Below, one piece after another: positions 7,755 through 13,174 of a DNA stretch of 14,484 nucleotides (positions are counted from its first letter, which is position 1; each line of letters begins with the position of its first letter). The DNA comes from Candidatus Neomicrothrix sp. UBA6944 (lineage in GTDB: Bacteria > Actinomycetota > Acidimicrobiia > Acidimicrobiales > Poriferisodalaceae). A program made the translations under genes and the position numbers. Below the pieces are notes generated by a model that made no database searches, was not told the DNA's origin, and saw only the letters and a list, made by a program, of their open reading frames with translations. The stretch lies in contig DJZU01000015.1 of assembly GCA_002448715.1 (NCBI GenBank), forward strand, positions 1-14,484, read 5' to 3'.

Positions 7755-7773
7755 GGTACCTCTTGAACGCGTC

Positions 7774-7806
7774 GGAGCCCCCAGGATCAATGATCCCAGG
7801 GGCTCC
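7774..7806 (-). terminator. Long hairpin between whiB and tlpA, probable transcription end or barrier
   Basis: GGAGCCCC (7774-7781) pairs with GGGGCTCC (7799-7806). A 2x2 internal loop (CA/CA) separates this from an inner GGATC/GATCC stem with an AAT loop. No T-run follows on either strand, so it is not a textbook intrinsic terminator. It lies downstream of whiB and just upstream of the tlpA promoter. Confidence 0.5.
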
Positions 7807-7920
7807 TCGACCTAGTCGGCGTGGTGATTTGCTGTCAGGCGTCCATTTCGGAAACCCTCAGCGGTTTCATCCCGACGGGTCCGCAGAGAAGAAGGTGAGG
7901 GGTCCAACCTCTCTGTGCGA
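7807..7920 (-). other. Structured non-coding stretch downstream of whiB
   Basis: Read on the minus strand after the whiB stop, several short inverted repeats follow one another: CAGAGA...TCTCTG enclosing GAGG/CCTC, CCC-GTC-GGG, GAAACC-N6-GGTTTC (7851-7868) and CGAC-TAG-GTCG, then the long hairpin at 7774-7806. I recognise no Rfam family and no convincing gene. It may be a structured 3' UTR or a small RNA. Confidence 0.35.
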
Positions 7921-8250
7921 TTAAGCAGGAATAAGTTCCGGTGGTACTGGAACTTCGTTGACTTCAACCACAGGACGTGGCTCTTTGGGCGGCCTACCGC
8001 GGCCTCTCTTGCCTATAACGATTCGACCATTCTCGATTAGCTCACCACCCCAGATACCCCACAACTCTTTGCGAGTGAGAGCGGCTTCAAGGCACTCTTG
8101 ACTGACCGGACACTTAGCGCACATAGCTTTCGCACGCGCTTGGTGGGCGACATTGTCTGAAAAGAATAAGTGGGTCAAAGTCCCGTTGTTGTCGTTGCAG
8201 CGGCCAGCAACGTTCCATTCGTCTTCTGTTTCGATGAGAAGTTCCAACAT
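7921..8250 (-). CDS. whiB7: WhiB7-type iron-sulfur transcription regulator
   Basis: A 109-residue Wbl protein that should bind a [4Fe-4S] cluster through C18, C44, C47 and C53 (MCAKCPVSQECLEAAL) and act with the primary sigma factor. The turn GIWGG (65-69) is present. After it, GELIENGRIV leads to a basic AT-hook-like KRGRGRPPK (81-89). An AT-hook after the WGG turn is the mark of WhiB7, the antibiotic-stress activator. The whole stretch from the second Cys to the hook resembles M. tuberculosis WhiB7 as I remember it. The C-terminus carries an extra Pro/Glu/Val-rich tail (about 91-109), and the first Cys spacing (25) is long. AAGGAG lies 6 nt before the ATG. The roughly 200-nt leader carries a terminator and uORF (see separate entries). 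Wbl family is certain; the WhiB7 subtype is likely. Confidence 0.9.
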   Translation of the reverse strand: MLELLIETEDEWNVAGRCNDNNGTLTHLFFSDNVAHQARAKAMCAKCPVSQECLEAALTRKELWGIWGGELIENGRIVIGKRGRGRPPKEPRPVVEVNEVPVPPELIPA

Positions 8251-8309
8251 TGGTTTCTCCTTCTTCTTTCTGTTGGCTAATTGAGAACTGGTTTTGGTGG
8301 ATAAAAGCA

Positions 8310-8339
8310 GTAAGGCCGCCGGTAAACCGACGGCCTTAC
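8310..8339 (-). terminator. Intrinsic terminator in the whiB leader (arms B and C)
   Basis: On the minus strand GTAAGGCCGTCGGT (arm B, plus 8326-8339) pairs with ACCGGCGGCCTTAC (arm C, plus 8310-8323). This gives about 13 bp with one G-U pair and a tetraloop, followed by TGCTTTTATCC. It sits about 60 nt before the whiB ATG and would stop transcription before the gene unless disrupted. Confidence 0.7.
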
Positions 8340-8351
8340 AGTGGAATCTTT

Positions 8352-8374
8352 GATGTGCTTTTCGTAGCTACATC
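8352..8374 (-). promoter_or_regulatory. Second leader hairpin overlapping the uORF stop
   Basis: Minus strand GATGT-A-GCT, loop ACGAAA, AGC-ACATC: eight base pairs with one bulged base. The ATGTAG that ends the uORF lies in its 5' arm, so a ribosome finishing the uORF would melt it. Confidence 0.45.
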
Positions 8375-8436
8375 TGCTCCTCCGAAGGCCGCCCCGCCTG
8401 ATGCTTAATGCCGGTGAAATATGGTGCCGGCGCCAT
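8368..8436 (-). CDS. Putative regulatory uORF in the whiB leader
   Basis: A short frame of 22 codons (MAPAPYFTG...SEEQM, stop TAG at 8368-8370) lies directly upstream of the terminator. Its last codons include the 9-nt segment that copies terminator arm C. A TTTAAT box (plus 8452-8457) ends 15 nt before the ATG and could be its -10. The same frame is open upstream to a GTG at 8565, so a longer version is possible. The GGAGGAG inside its end precedes an ATG-TAG start-stop pair. I infer a sensing role, not a functional peptide. Confidence 0.4.
   Translation of the reverse strand: MAPAPYFTGIKHQAGRPSEEQM
8385..8393 (-). promoter_or_regulatory. Candidate antiterminator segment (arm A) of the whiB leader
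   Basis: Minus strand GGCGGCCTT is identical to nine bases of terminator arm C (plus 8312-8320). It can therefore pair with arm B over nine positions (one G-U) in competition with the terminator. It lies within the uORF codons for Gly-Arg-Pro-Ser. Confidence 0.45.
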
Positions 8437-8683
8437 CGTGGCGAACCCAGTATTAAATTTTGTTGACATGCGTGATTCGGCACTCGCGCTTCGACAAAGA
8501 GCGCGAGAGGTTGAGTCCACAAAACTCGACCAATTTCTTGAACGTGAGATACGCATTGTCTTCACAAACTCTTACTTACGAGGATTAACGAAATAAAGGC
8601 CACCACAAACGCTTAGGCAAGGTCAAATGAATAAACCAGCCGAGCAACATGGCCAAAGATTGAGGGTAGCCCGCGCATGGACG
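8437..8683. other. Intergenic stretch upstream of the whiB leader
   Basis: No convincing gene. It should contain the whiB promoter: TTTAAT at plus 8452-8457 (minus strand) is the best -10, but no good -35 lies 16-18 nt from it. A TTGACC with an AT-rich flank (plus 8621-8635, minus strand) resembles a WhiB7-type -35 region, but no -10 is correctly spaced from it. Confidence 0.3.
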
Positions 8684-8702
8684 GGTTCCACCCAGTGGAA
8701 CC
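8684..8702 (-). terminator. Hairpin after the MBL-fold gene
   Basis: A perfect 8-bp inverted repeat, GGTTCCAC-CCA-GTGGAACC on the plus strand, beginning 15 nt past the stop of the minus-strand MBL gene. No T-run follows, so it may be a 3' stability hairpin or a factor-assisted terminator. Confidence 0.45.
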
Positions 8703-8717
8703 GAAAGGACAGGGGAT

Positions 8718-9806
8718 TTAGTGAAAGGAATATTCCAAGAGTCCGTCTGGCGTACGCGTCGCGTCTGTTTCACCAATTTGGCGAAGGTGTTCGAGGTGAG
8801 CGAAAGTTTCTGATTCAGCCATGGGACCCCAAGAACGTTGCTGGAAAAGCTCTTTCATGTACTTCTGAACAGATGCTCGACCTAGCTGATCAGATGACTC
8901 TCTGAGTAGATCCAGACGTTCCTCGTGGTGACGTTTAATGTCTTCAACTCGGCCCGCGAGATTGGTAAAAGGTTGCCCATGCGCAGGCAGACCCAGTTTG
9001 ATCCCGTCAAATTCAGCTACCCGATCCAGACTAATGAAAAAGTCTTTAAGGGGATCAGCAGCTGGGCCGAAACCCGATATGTGCGGAGTGATTGTTGGCA
9101 GTACGTGGTCCCCGCATAACATCAGGCCTGCTTCGGGGTCGTAAAGACATAGGTGATCCGTTGTGTGCCCTGGAGTATGAACGGCGACGAAGTCTCGTCT
9201 AGCGAGGCGTAGGTGGTCTGCGTCTTCAATTCTTTTTGTTGGTTTCGGGGTGGAAAACCAGGATCCGCCCCAACCTTTGCGCATCATTGCGTAGCCAAGT
9301 CGACGGTGCCATGGCATTTTGTATCGTTCGCCGCCCCAGGGAGTTGGGCCTCGGGGGCCGGTGTCCAATCCAGCGAACAGCGGGTCGTCTCGTAGCTGCG
9401 CGTTCTCGTCAGATGACAAAACATTTTGAAGTGGGTCATCATCCTCTTCTTCAAGGTTCCACCACATTCTGAAATTTCTGTGCGTGATAATTTCACAACC
9501 GTATTTCTGGTGAAAGTGGCCAGCGGCTCCAAAATGATCTGGATGGCTGTGAGTGATCACAATGGAGTGCACTCGTTCGGGAGGTACCTCAGCCTGAGCT
9601 AAGCCTGTCATCAGAGCTTTCCAATTTGCAGGTCCAGGCAACCCTGGGTCAACTAGCGCAGCGCCATTTTCATCGTCGAGTATGTAGCAGTTGACGTGAC
9701 CCAAGCCAGGCATCGACATTGGCAATTGCAGCCGCCGAACGTTTGGAGCCAACTCTAGGATCGCCTCATCAGGAGGCCGTTGTTCCTCGCGCATCGGACG
9801 ATTCAT
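8718..9806 (-). CDS. MBL-fold metallohydrolase with C-terminal extension
   Basis: A 362-residue binuclear metal hydrolase of the metallo-beta-lactamase superfamily. Metal-site motifs are complete: HSHPDH (H86, H88, D90, H91), HTPGHT (H214), GDHVLP (D233) and PAHG (H276). N-terminal MPGLGHVNCYILDDENGAALVD is the usual first beta-hairpin. An insert (about 120-190, acidic then Trp/Gly-rich) separates motifs 2 and 3. The C-terminal 80 residues are helical and look like the winged-helix tail of LACTB2-like proteins. It could be a thioesterase, glyoxalase-like enzyme or nuclease; the sequence does not decide. No signal peptide. The ATG at 9806 lies 7 nt after a TAGAAT box and has no Shine-Dalgarno, so its mRNA is probably leaderless. 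It follows orn on the same strand after 22 nt. Confidence 0.9.
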   Translation of the reverse strand: MNRPMREEQRPPDEAILELAPNVRRLQLPMSMPGLGHVNCYILDDENGAALVDPGLPGPANWKALMTGLAQAEVPPERVHSIVITHSHPDHFGAAGHFHQKYGCEIITHRNFRMWWNLEEEDDDPLQNVLSSDENAQLRDDPLFAGLDTGPRGPTPWGGERYKMPWHRRLGYAMMRKGWGGSWFSTPKPTKRIEDADHLRLARRDFVAVHTPGHTTDHLCLYDPEAGLMLCGDHVLPTITPHISGFGPAADPLKDFFISLDRVAEFDGIKLGLPAHGQPFTNLAGRVEDIKRHHEERLDLLRESSDQLGRASVQKYMKELFQQRSWGPMAESETFAHLEHLRQIGETDATRTPDGLLEYSFH

Positions 9807-9809
9807 TAG

Positions 9810-9824
9810 GGGGATTCTATCCCC
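9810..9824 (-). promoter_or_regulatory. -10 box of the MBL gene inside a short inverted repeat
   Basis: GGGGAT-TCT-ATCCCC (perfect 6-bp arms) covers TAGAAT (plus 9814-9819 read on the minus strand), which ends 7 nt before the ATG. The repeat also lies 4 nt past the orn stop, so it may be an operator or an orn terminator hairpin. Confidence 0.4.
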
Positions 9825-9828
9825 GTAT

Positions 9829-10383
9829 CTAATCTGAATTCGATTTCTCAGCGATGTTAAAAAGATGCTGACGATAGTGATTTAGTTCAGCAATGCTCTC
9901 GCGAATGTCATCAAGAGCTCGATGCGAGGTTTCTTTCTTAGGGACCCCATGAAAAACTTTGGGATTCCATCTCCGGGCCAGTTCCTTTGCAGTCGAGACG
10001 TCTATTGAGCGGTAATGTAAAAAATTCTCAATATCTGGCATGTATGCATCCAAAAAGCGCCGATCGGTACCAATTGAATTACCGCACAGCGGGACCGACC
10101 TAGGTTTGGAGATGTGTTCTTTGATGAAATTGAGCGTCAGTTCAGATGCTTCACTCATCGTTATTGATGACTCGCGTATTTCATCAAGCAAGCCGGAGCG
10201 AGTGTGCATATCGGTTACAAAGTCATCCATCTCAGCAAGCTGAGAATCTTCAGCGTGAAGAACTAAATCCGGTCCTTCGGCGACGATTTCCAGCTGATCA
10301 TCGGTGATGATTGTGGCGATCTCAACAATGACGTGTCGAGCGGGTTCTAAACCCGTCATCTCAAGATCCATCCAAACAAGCAT
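9829..10383 (-). CDS. orn: Oligoribonuclease
   Basis: Cytosolic 3'-5' exoribonuclease of the DEDDh class that degrades two-to-five-nucleotide RNAs and pGpG; essential in many actinobacteria. The 184 residues match the family length. Catalytic residues: D6 and E8 (MLVWMDLEMTGLEP), D107 (GNSIGTDRRFLD), H154 and D159 (HRALDDIRESI). The block between (DFVTDMHTRSGLL) is the conserved dimer and substrate stretch. The ATG at 10383 is preceded by TAGCAT ending 6 nt away and by no Shine-Dalgarno, suggesting a leaderless transcript. Divergent from dut across 75 nt. Confident call. Confidence 0.95.
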   Translation of the reverse strand: MLVWMDLEMTGLEPARHVIVEIATIITDDQLEIVAEGPDLVLHAEDSQLAEMDDFVTDMHTRSGLLDEIRESSITMSEASELTLNFIKEHISKPRSVPLCGNSIGTDRRFLDAYMPDIENFLHYRSIDVSTAKELARRWNPKVFHGVPKKETSHRALDDIRESIAELNHYRQHLFNIAEKSNSD

Positions 10384-10389
10384 GTGTTC

Positions 10390-10395
10390 ATGCTA
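10390..10395 (-). promoter_or_regulatory. -10 box of orn, leaderless
   Basis: TAGCAT on the minus strand ends 6 nt before the orn ATG, placing the transcription start at the A of ATG. No recognisable -35. Confidence 0.45.
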
Positions 10396-10446
10396 GGCGG
10401 AGTCCGGCTTCTAGAGAGGGTGCCTGCATCGTGGATTAGCTGTGCC

Positions 10447-10452
10447 TAGAGT
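10447..10452 (+). promoter_or_regulatory. -10 box of dut, leaderless
   Basis: TAGAGT ends 6 nt before the GTG at 10459, placing the transcription start at the G of GTG. No recognisable -35. The G-run just before the GTG is too close to act as a ribosome site. Confidence 0.45.
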
Positions 10453-10458
10453 CAGGGG

Positions 10459-10896
10459 GTGGTCCTCATTCCAGTTCAACGATTCGATTCTGATCTACCT
10501 CTACCTACATACGCGAAAGCTGGCGATGCCGGCGCTGACCTTGTTGCTAATGAAGATGTGACCTTATCTCCAGGTGGTGGCCGAGCGTTGATTGGTACAG
10601 GCATAGCAATTGCCATACCACCCGGGTATGCGGGATTCGTTCAACCGCGCAGCGGAATAGCGTTACGTCATGGCATTACGTGTCTGAACACGCCAGGTTT
10701 GATTGATAGTGGGTATAGGGATGAGCTCAAGGTGTTGCTCATAAACACCGACCCAAACGAATCATACGAAGTGCAACGTGGGGATCGTATCGCCCAGTTG
10801 GTTATTCAAAAAATTGAAGAAGCCGTATGGGAAGAAACTGACAAGCTCGATGAAACCGAACGGGGACTAGGAGGCTTCGGCCACTCAGGTCGTTGA
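10459..10896 (+). CDS. dut: dUTP diphosphatase (dUTPase)
   Basis: Trimeric all-beta enzyme that hydrolyses dUTP to dUMP and pyrophosphate, keeping uracil out of DNA and feeding dTMP synthesis. All five motifs are visible in 145 residues: AGDAGADL (21-28), PRSGIALRHG (63-72), NTPGLIDSGYRDEL (77-90, with catalytic D83), RGDRIAQLV (107-115) and the C-terminal ERGLGGFGHSGR that closes over the active site. The start is a GTG with no usable Shine-Dalgarno and a TAGAGT box 6 nt upstream. Divergent from orn; followed by a small gene whose possible -10 (TATTGT, 10907-10912) lies in the 36-nt gap. Confidence 0.96.
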   Translation: MVLIPVQRFDSDLPLPTYAKAGDAGADLVANEDVTLSPGGGRALIGTGIAIAIPPGYAGFVQPRSGIALRHGITCLNTPGLIDSGYRDELKVLLINTDPNESYEVQRGDRIAQLVIQKIEEAVWEETDKLDETERGLGGFGHSGR

Positions 10897-10932
10897 ACCC
10901 CTGTTTTATTGTCTCACCCTTTTGGGAAACTA

Positions 10933-11187
10933 ATGCTTATGGAGACACCGACCTTATTTGAGCTAGAGGCACCGGCTGAACACGCGACTGGAGATCTCAC
11001 GCGGCTTAAGGTTCAAACGCGTATCCGCGAGATGAATCACGACCGAATTAGTCAGCAAGATATGAACCAAATGCTGGTTAGGCGACATGCTGCGATAGCT
11101 CGTTTGCGACGTCGCCGACATGAGGCCGATGAAGTTGATCATGAATATTGGGTACGCCGCCGAAATAATATTCGTCTTGTGGAATGA
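10933..11187 (+). CDS. Small basic hypothetical protein
   Basis: Not recognised. From the ATG at 10933 it has 84 residues (a TTG at 10909 would add eight; an ATG at 10939 would remove two). The N-terminal third is acidic and neutral (TPTLFELEAPAEHATGD). The rest is strongly basic and probably helical, with MNQMLVRRHAAIARLRRRRH and a closing YWVRRRNNIRLVE. This suggests nucleic-acid or RNA contact, but no domain is recognisable. The ribosome site is weak (GGGAAA). The gene sits between dut and ybaK on the same strand, 28 nt before ybaK, so the two may be co-transcribed. It is kept as a gene because the frame fills the gap and nothing competes on the other strand. Confidence 0.5.
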   Translation: MLMETPTLFELEAPAEHATGDLTRLKVQTRIREMNHDRISQQDMNQMLVRRHAAIARLRRRRHEADEVDHEYWVRRRNNIRLVE

Positions 11188-11215
11188 TCAACTTCTCCTG
11201 CCAAGCTTGAACTCT

Positions 11216-11692
11216 ATGACCCCCGCCATTCGCTGCGCAGAGAAGGCTGGTATCGAAGTTGGTCTGCACCACTACAGCCATGACCCAAGCAACCGTCACT
11301 ATGGGCTTGAAGCCGCCGAAGCCTTAGGAGTCTCACCAGAATTAGTATTTAAGACTCTCGTTTTGGAAATCCTAAATAGTGACAAACCGCTCTACGCGCT
11401 CGCGGTTCTACCCGTTGCTAAGACACTTAATCTGAAAGCCATAGCTGCTGCACTGGGATACAAAAGCGCGATGATGGCCACGCCTGCTAATGCTGAGCGG
11501 GTAACTGGCTACATTCGTGGCGGTATCAGCCCACTCGGAACTCGTAGCCGTCTCGACACGGTATTGGACGCTTCTTCATCTGAGTTCAACTGCATCTATT
11601 GCAGTGGAGGAAAACGTGGGCTCGATATATCGATCAGTTCGAGTGACCTCGTGCGACTCACTAACGCAACAATTGCGCCAATCGCTAAATGA
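11216..11692 (+). CDS. ybaK: Cys-tRNA(Pro) deacylase (YbaK/EbsC type)
   Basis: Trans-editing enzyme that hydrolyses Cys mischarged on tRNA-Pro (and often Cys-tRNA-Cys). The 158 residues contain the whole single-domain fold: MTPAIRCAEKAGIEVGLHHY start, YGLEAAEALGVSPELVFKTL with the catalytic Lys, LAVLPVAKTLNLKAIAAALG, AERVTGYIRGGISPLGTRSR and a final RGLDISISSSDLVRLTNATI. These match the canonical YbaK pattern. The ATG at 11216 gives the family N-terminus MTPA; an in-frame TTG nine bases upstream is less likely. No Shine-Dalgarno is visible. The stop lies 2 nt from the 3' end of a convergent tRNA gene. Confidence 0.92.
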   Translation: MTPAIRCAEKAGIEVGLHHYSHDPSNRHYGLEAAEALGVSPELVFKTLVLEILNSDKPLYALAVLPVAKTLNLKAIAAALGYKSAMMATPANAERVTGYIRGGISPLGTRSRLDTVLDASSSEFNCIYCSGGKRGLDISISSSDLVRLTNATIAPIAK

Positions 11693-11694
11693 AG

Positions 11695-11767
11695 TAGGCC
11701 GCCCGGGGCTCGAACCCGGCACCTTGGGATTAAAAGTCCCCTGCTCTACCCGATGAGCTAGCGGCCC
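11695..11767 (-). tRNA. tRNA-Lys (anticodon UUU)
   Basis: A 73-nt cloverleaf: acceptor GGGCCGC/GCGGCCT (first pair G-U), D arm GCTC/GAGC with G18-G19, anticodon loop CTTTTAA (TTT at 34-36), T arm CCGGG-TTCGAGC-CCCGG, discriminator A. CCA is not encoded. Position 27-43 is a G-A mismatch, so the anticodon stem has only four standard pairs. It is convergent with ybaK, whose stop is 2 nt away. Confidence 0.96.
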
Positions 11768-11773
11768 ACCATC

Positions 11774-11779
11774 AGCGTA
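11774..11779 (-). promoter_or_regulatory. -10 box of tRNA-Lys
   Basis: TACGCT on the minus strand ends 6 nt before G1 of the tRNA, so the transcript would begin at or very near the mature 5' end. The -35 is unclear. Confidence 0.4.
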
Positions 11780-11863
11780 CCGGCGGTTCTCCATTAGGTC
11801 CTCCGCTGTGGTTGGTCATTTCCGGATTGTTGAACCAAGAGTTTGAACATAGACAGCTCAAAC

Positions 11864-12070
11864 CTAAAGAATATTTTGACCCTCGTGACCAAGGTCAACA
11901 GCTTCTACGGTCGGTCGCTGCCGCATACCACTTGCCCGTAAGCGGTCTGGTGCTATGTCAGGCTTGACTGGGTCAGCTTTACATTTAGGGCACTGGCATG
12001 GTGGATGCATCAAGGGATTGGGTGGTGATTCCCAATCACTTTCAAGTGCCGTGCATTCAATCTCATCCAC
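11864..12070 (-). CDS. Small Cys-containing hypothetical protein (tentative)
   Basis: Not recognised. From the GTG at 12070 it has 68 residues with one Cys near the start (C6) and a CQCPKC cluster (about 27-32) that looks like half of a zinc ribbon; the C-terminal part is soluble and polar. The start is chosen because TAGAAT (plus 12078-12083) ends 7 nt upstream on the same strand, as at the MBL gene. An ATG at 12157 would give 97 residues. The plus strand also holds an open frame here (11955-12230) that is Ser/Gly-rich and unconvincing. Strand assignment rests mostly on the promoter-like box. Confidence 0.35.
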   Translation of the reverse strand: MDEIECTALESDWESPPNPLMHPPCQCPKCKADPVKPDIAPDRLRASGMRQRPTVEAVDLGHEGQNIL

Positions 12071-12282
12071 AGAAACAATTCTACGGTGCTTAGACAAGGC
12101 GCATCTTCTTATGGGTGGCTGTCGGATGTCTCTGGTTGGCGATGCGCCAAATGGCATAGTCCTTATTGGCGTTGGCTCAAGTGACTTGGCTGCAACAGAA
12201 ATGATGTTTCGCGAGATTGATCAGCATTGAACGTCTCTTTCTTAAGCTCCCACGACTGCGATACCAAATACTTAACAAGTAC

Positions 12283-12311
12283 CTGACCTTGGTTCCGATG
12301 GAACATAAGCT
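12283..12311 (+). promoter_or_regulatory. Promoter of the small gene at 12319, leaderless
   Basis: CTGACC (12283-12288), exactly 17 nt, TAAGCT (12306-12311); TAAGCT ends 7 nt before the GTG at 12319. One of the best -35/-10 pairs in the window. Confidence 0.5.
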
Positions 12312-12318
12312 TGGACCC

Positions 12319-12480
12319 GTGAGCAACGAGAACCGAGGACGCGACCAAATCGACCTGCCGTTGACCGATTCGGCCCTTGACGACTTAGAGGTTGAGTTGT
12401 CGAAAGTTGAAGCGACTATGCAAGCACTGGAAAACGGTGCGGAAATTGACTCAGCCACATCCTGGCTGCCCCGCTCCTAG
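12319..12480 (+). CDS. Small acidic helical protein
   Basis: Not firmly recognised. The 53-residue product starts MSNENRGRDQIDLPLTDS and continues as an acidic amphipathic helix, ALDDLEVELSKVEATMQALE, ending in SATSWLPRS. The helix resembles the ELxxVExALxRLxxG segment that precedes the zinc finger in DksA/TraR-like proteins, but no Cys follows, so at most it is a finger-less relative. I chose the GTG at 12319 because a well-spaced -35/-10 pair ends 7 nt upstream. Starts at 12298 (ATG) or 12217 (TTG) would add residues that look unrelated. Convergent with the phosphatase gene, 21 nt away. Confidence 0.45.
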   Translation: MSNENRGRDQIDLPLTDSALDDLEVELSKVEATMQALENGAEIDSATSWLPRS

Positions 12481-12501
12481 CTCTAATTCGACTGAAGGCA
12501 G

Positions 12502-13089
12502 TCATTCGAGTTCGTGCTCAAGATCTTCTCTAGAGAAATCTGCTCCGTCGCGTGGAATTAGGTGGTCTCGCAACTCATACCAACGACCCGACAGATGGTT
12601 AGTAATAGCGACGTCTGAAGCGTTAGCGGTTCTATCCAAGGCTCGAATCAATCCAGCGTGTCCTACAAGTAAGAGGTGATCACACGTTTCTGCTAATTGA
12701 TGCAAGGTAGGCAGAACTCGCGCTGCCACTGAATCATCGGATTCGTAACCTTTAGGCCATCGTTGCTCCGCAATGGCGTTGGGCCAGGAGGTCTCTATTT
12801 CTTCACGGGTCAGACCTTGCCAGGGCCCAGCGGACCGTTCTCGAAACTCGCTAAATGAGGCGAAATCATCCACGTTGAGGGCCGCGCTAAGGATCTCTGC
12901 GGTGCGACGCGCTCTCTGTAAATCACTCGATGCGACAGTGTCGAAAGTGATCTTCGCGTTGAGTAATTGTTCTGCAGCTGCGTGTGCTTGACGTTCACCT
13001 AGCTCGGTCAGTGGAGGATCCGCCTGGCCTTGCCATCGTCCCTGTGCATTCCACTCGGATTGTCCATGTCGAAGAATGAGTAAGTCCAC
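12502..13089 (-). CDS. Histidine phosphatase (phosphoglycerate-mutase-like)
   Basis: Cytosolic phosphatase of the histidine phosphatase superfamily, 195 residues. The phospho-accepting loop LILRHGQSEWN has R7 and H8. SSDLQRARRTAEIL carries the second Arg (R59), FRERSAGPWQG the proton donor E84, and LLVGHAGLIRAL the second His (H144). That is a complete active site. The substrate cannot be read off; actinobacterial relatives include glucosyl-3-phosphoglycerate phosphatase, CobC-type and GpmB-like enzymes. The open frame continues upstream over moaD, but sequence beyond GTG 13089 is antisense shadow, and the GTG places RHG at residues 7-9 as usual. A weak CAGG lies 5 nt upstream. Divergent from moaD across 85 nt. 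Confidence 0.88.
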   Translation of the reverse strand: MDLLILRHGQSEWNAQGRWQGQADPPLTELGERQAHAAAEQLLNAKITFDTVASSDLQRARRTAEILSAALNVDDFASFSEFRERSAGPWQGLTREEIETSWPNAIAEQRWPKGYESDDSVAARVLPTLHQLAETCDHLLLVGHAGLIRALDRTANASDVAITNHLSGRWYELRDHLIPRDGADFSREDLEHELE

Positions 13090-13162
13090 CAGAACCTGAT
13101 CTTCCGTATCGATGCATGAAAGAAGGTAGTGCTTTGGAACAGAAGCTCCACGCCACCAAAGA

Positions 13163-13168
13163 TAGGAT
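13163..13168 (+). promoter_or_regulatory. -10 box of moaD, leaderless
   Basis: TAGGAT ends 6 nt before the moaD ATG; no Shine-Dalgarno is present. No clear -35 at normal spacing. Confidence 0.45.
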
Positions 13169-13174
13169 TCGAAG

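Noticed and set aside
7807..7920. Known riboswitch (c-di-AMP, c-di-GMP, TPP or cobalamin)
   Set aside because: I looked for the conserved cores of these classes and none was present; the hairpins remain unassigned.
8408..8596. Plus-strand open frame of 62 codons opposite the whiB leader
   Set aside because: No ribosome site or TANNNT box, no recognisable family, and it overlaps the structured leader; better explained as chance antisense.
11517..11756. Plus-strand open frame ending GRPGLEPGTLGLKVPCSTR
   Set aside because: This ending is the well-known false translation of a reverse-strand tRNA; it covers tRNA-Lys and the end of ybaK.
11955..12230. Plus-strand open frame of 91 codons, Ser/Gly/His-rich
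   Set aside because: No start signal and unconvincing composition; the opposite strand has a promoter-like box and a Cys cluster. Not excluded, only less likely.
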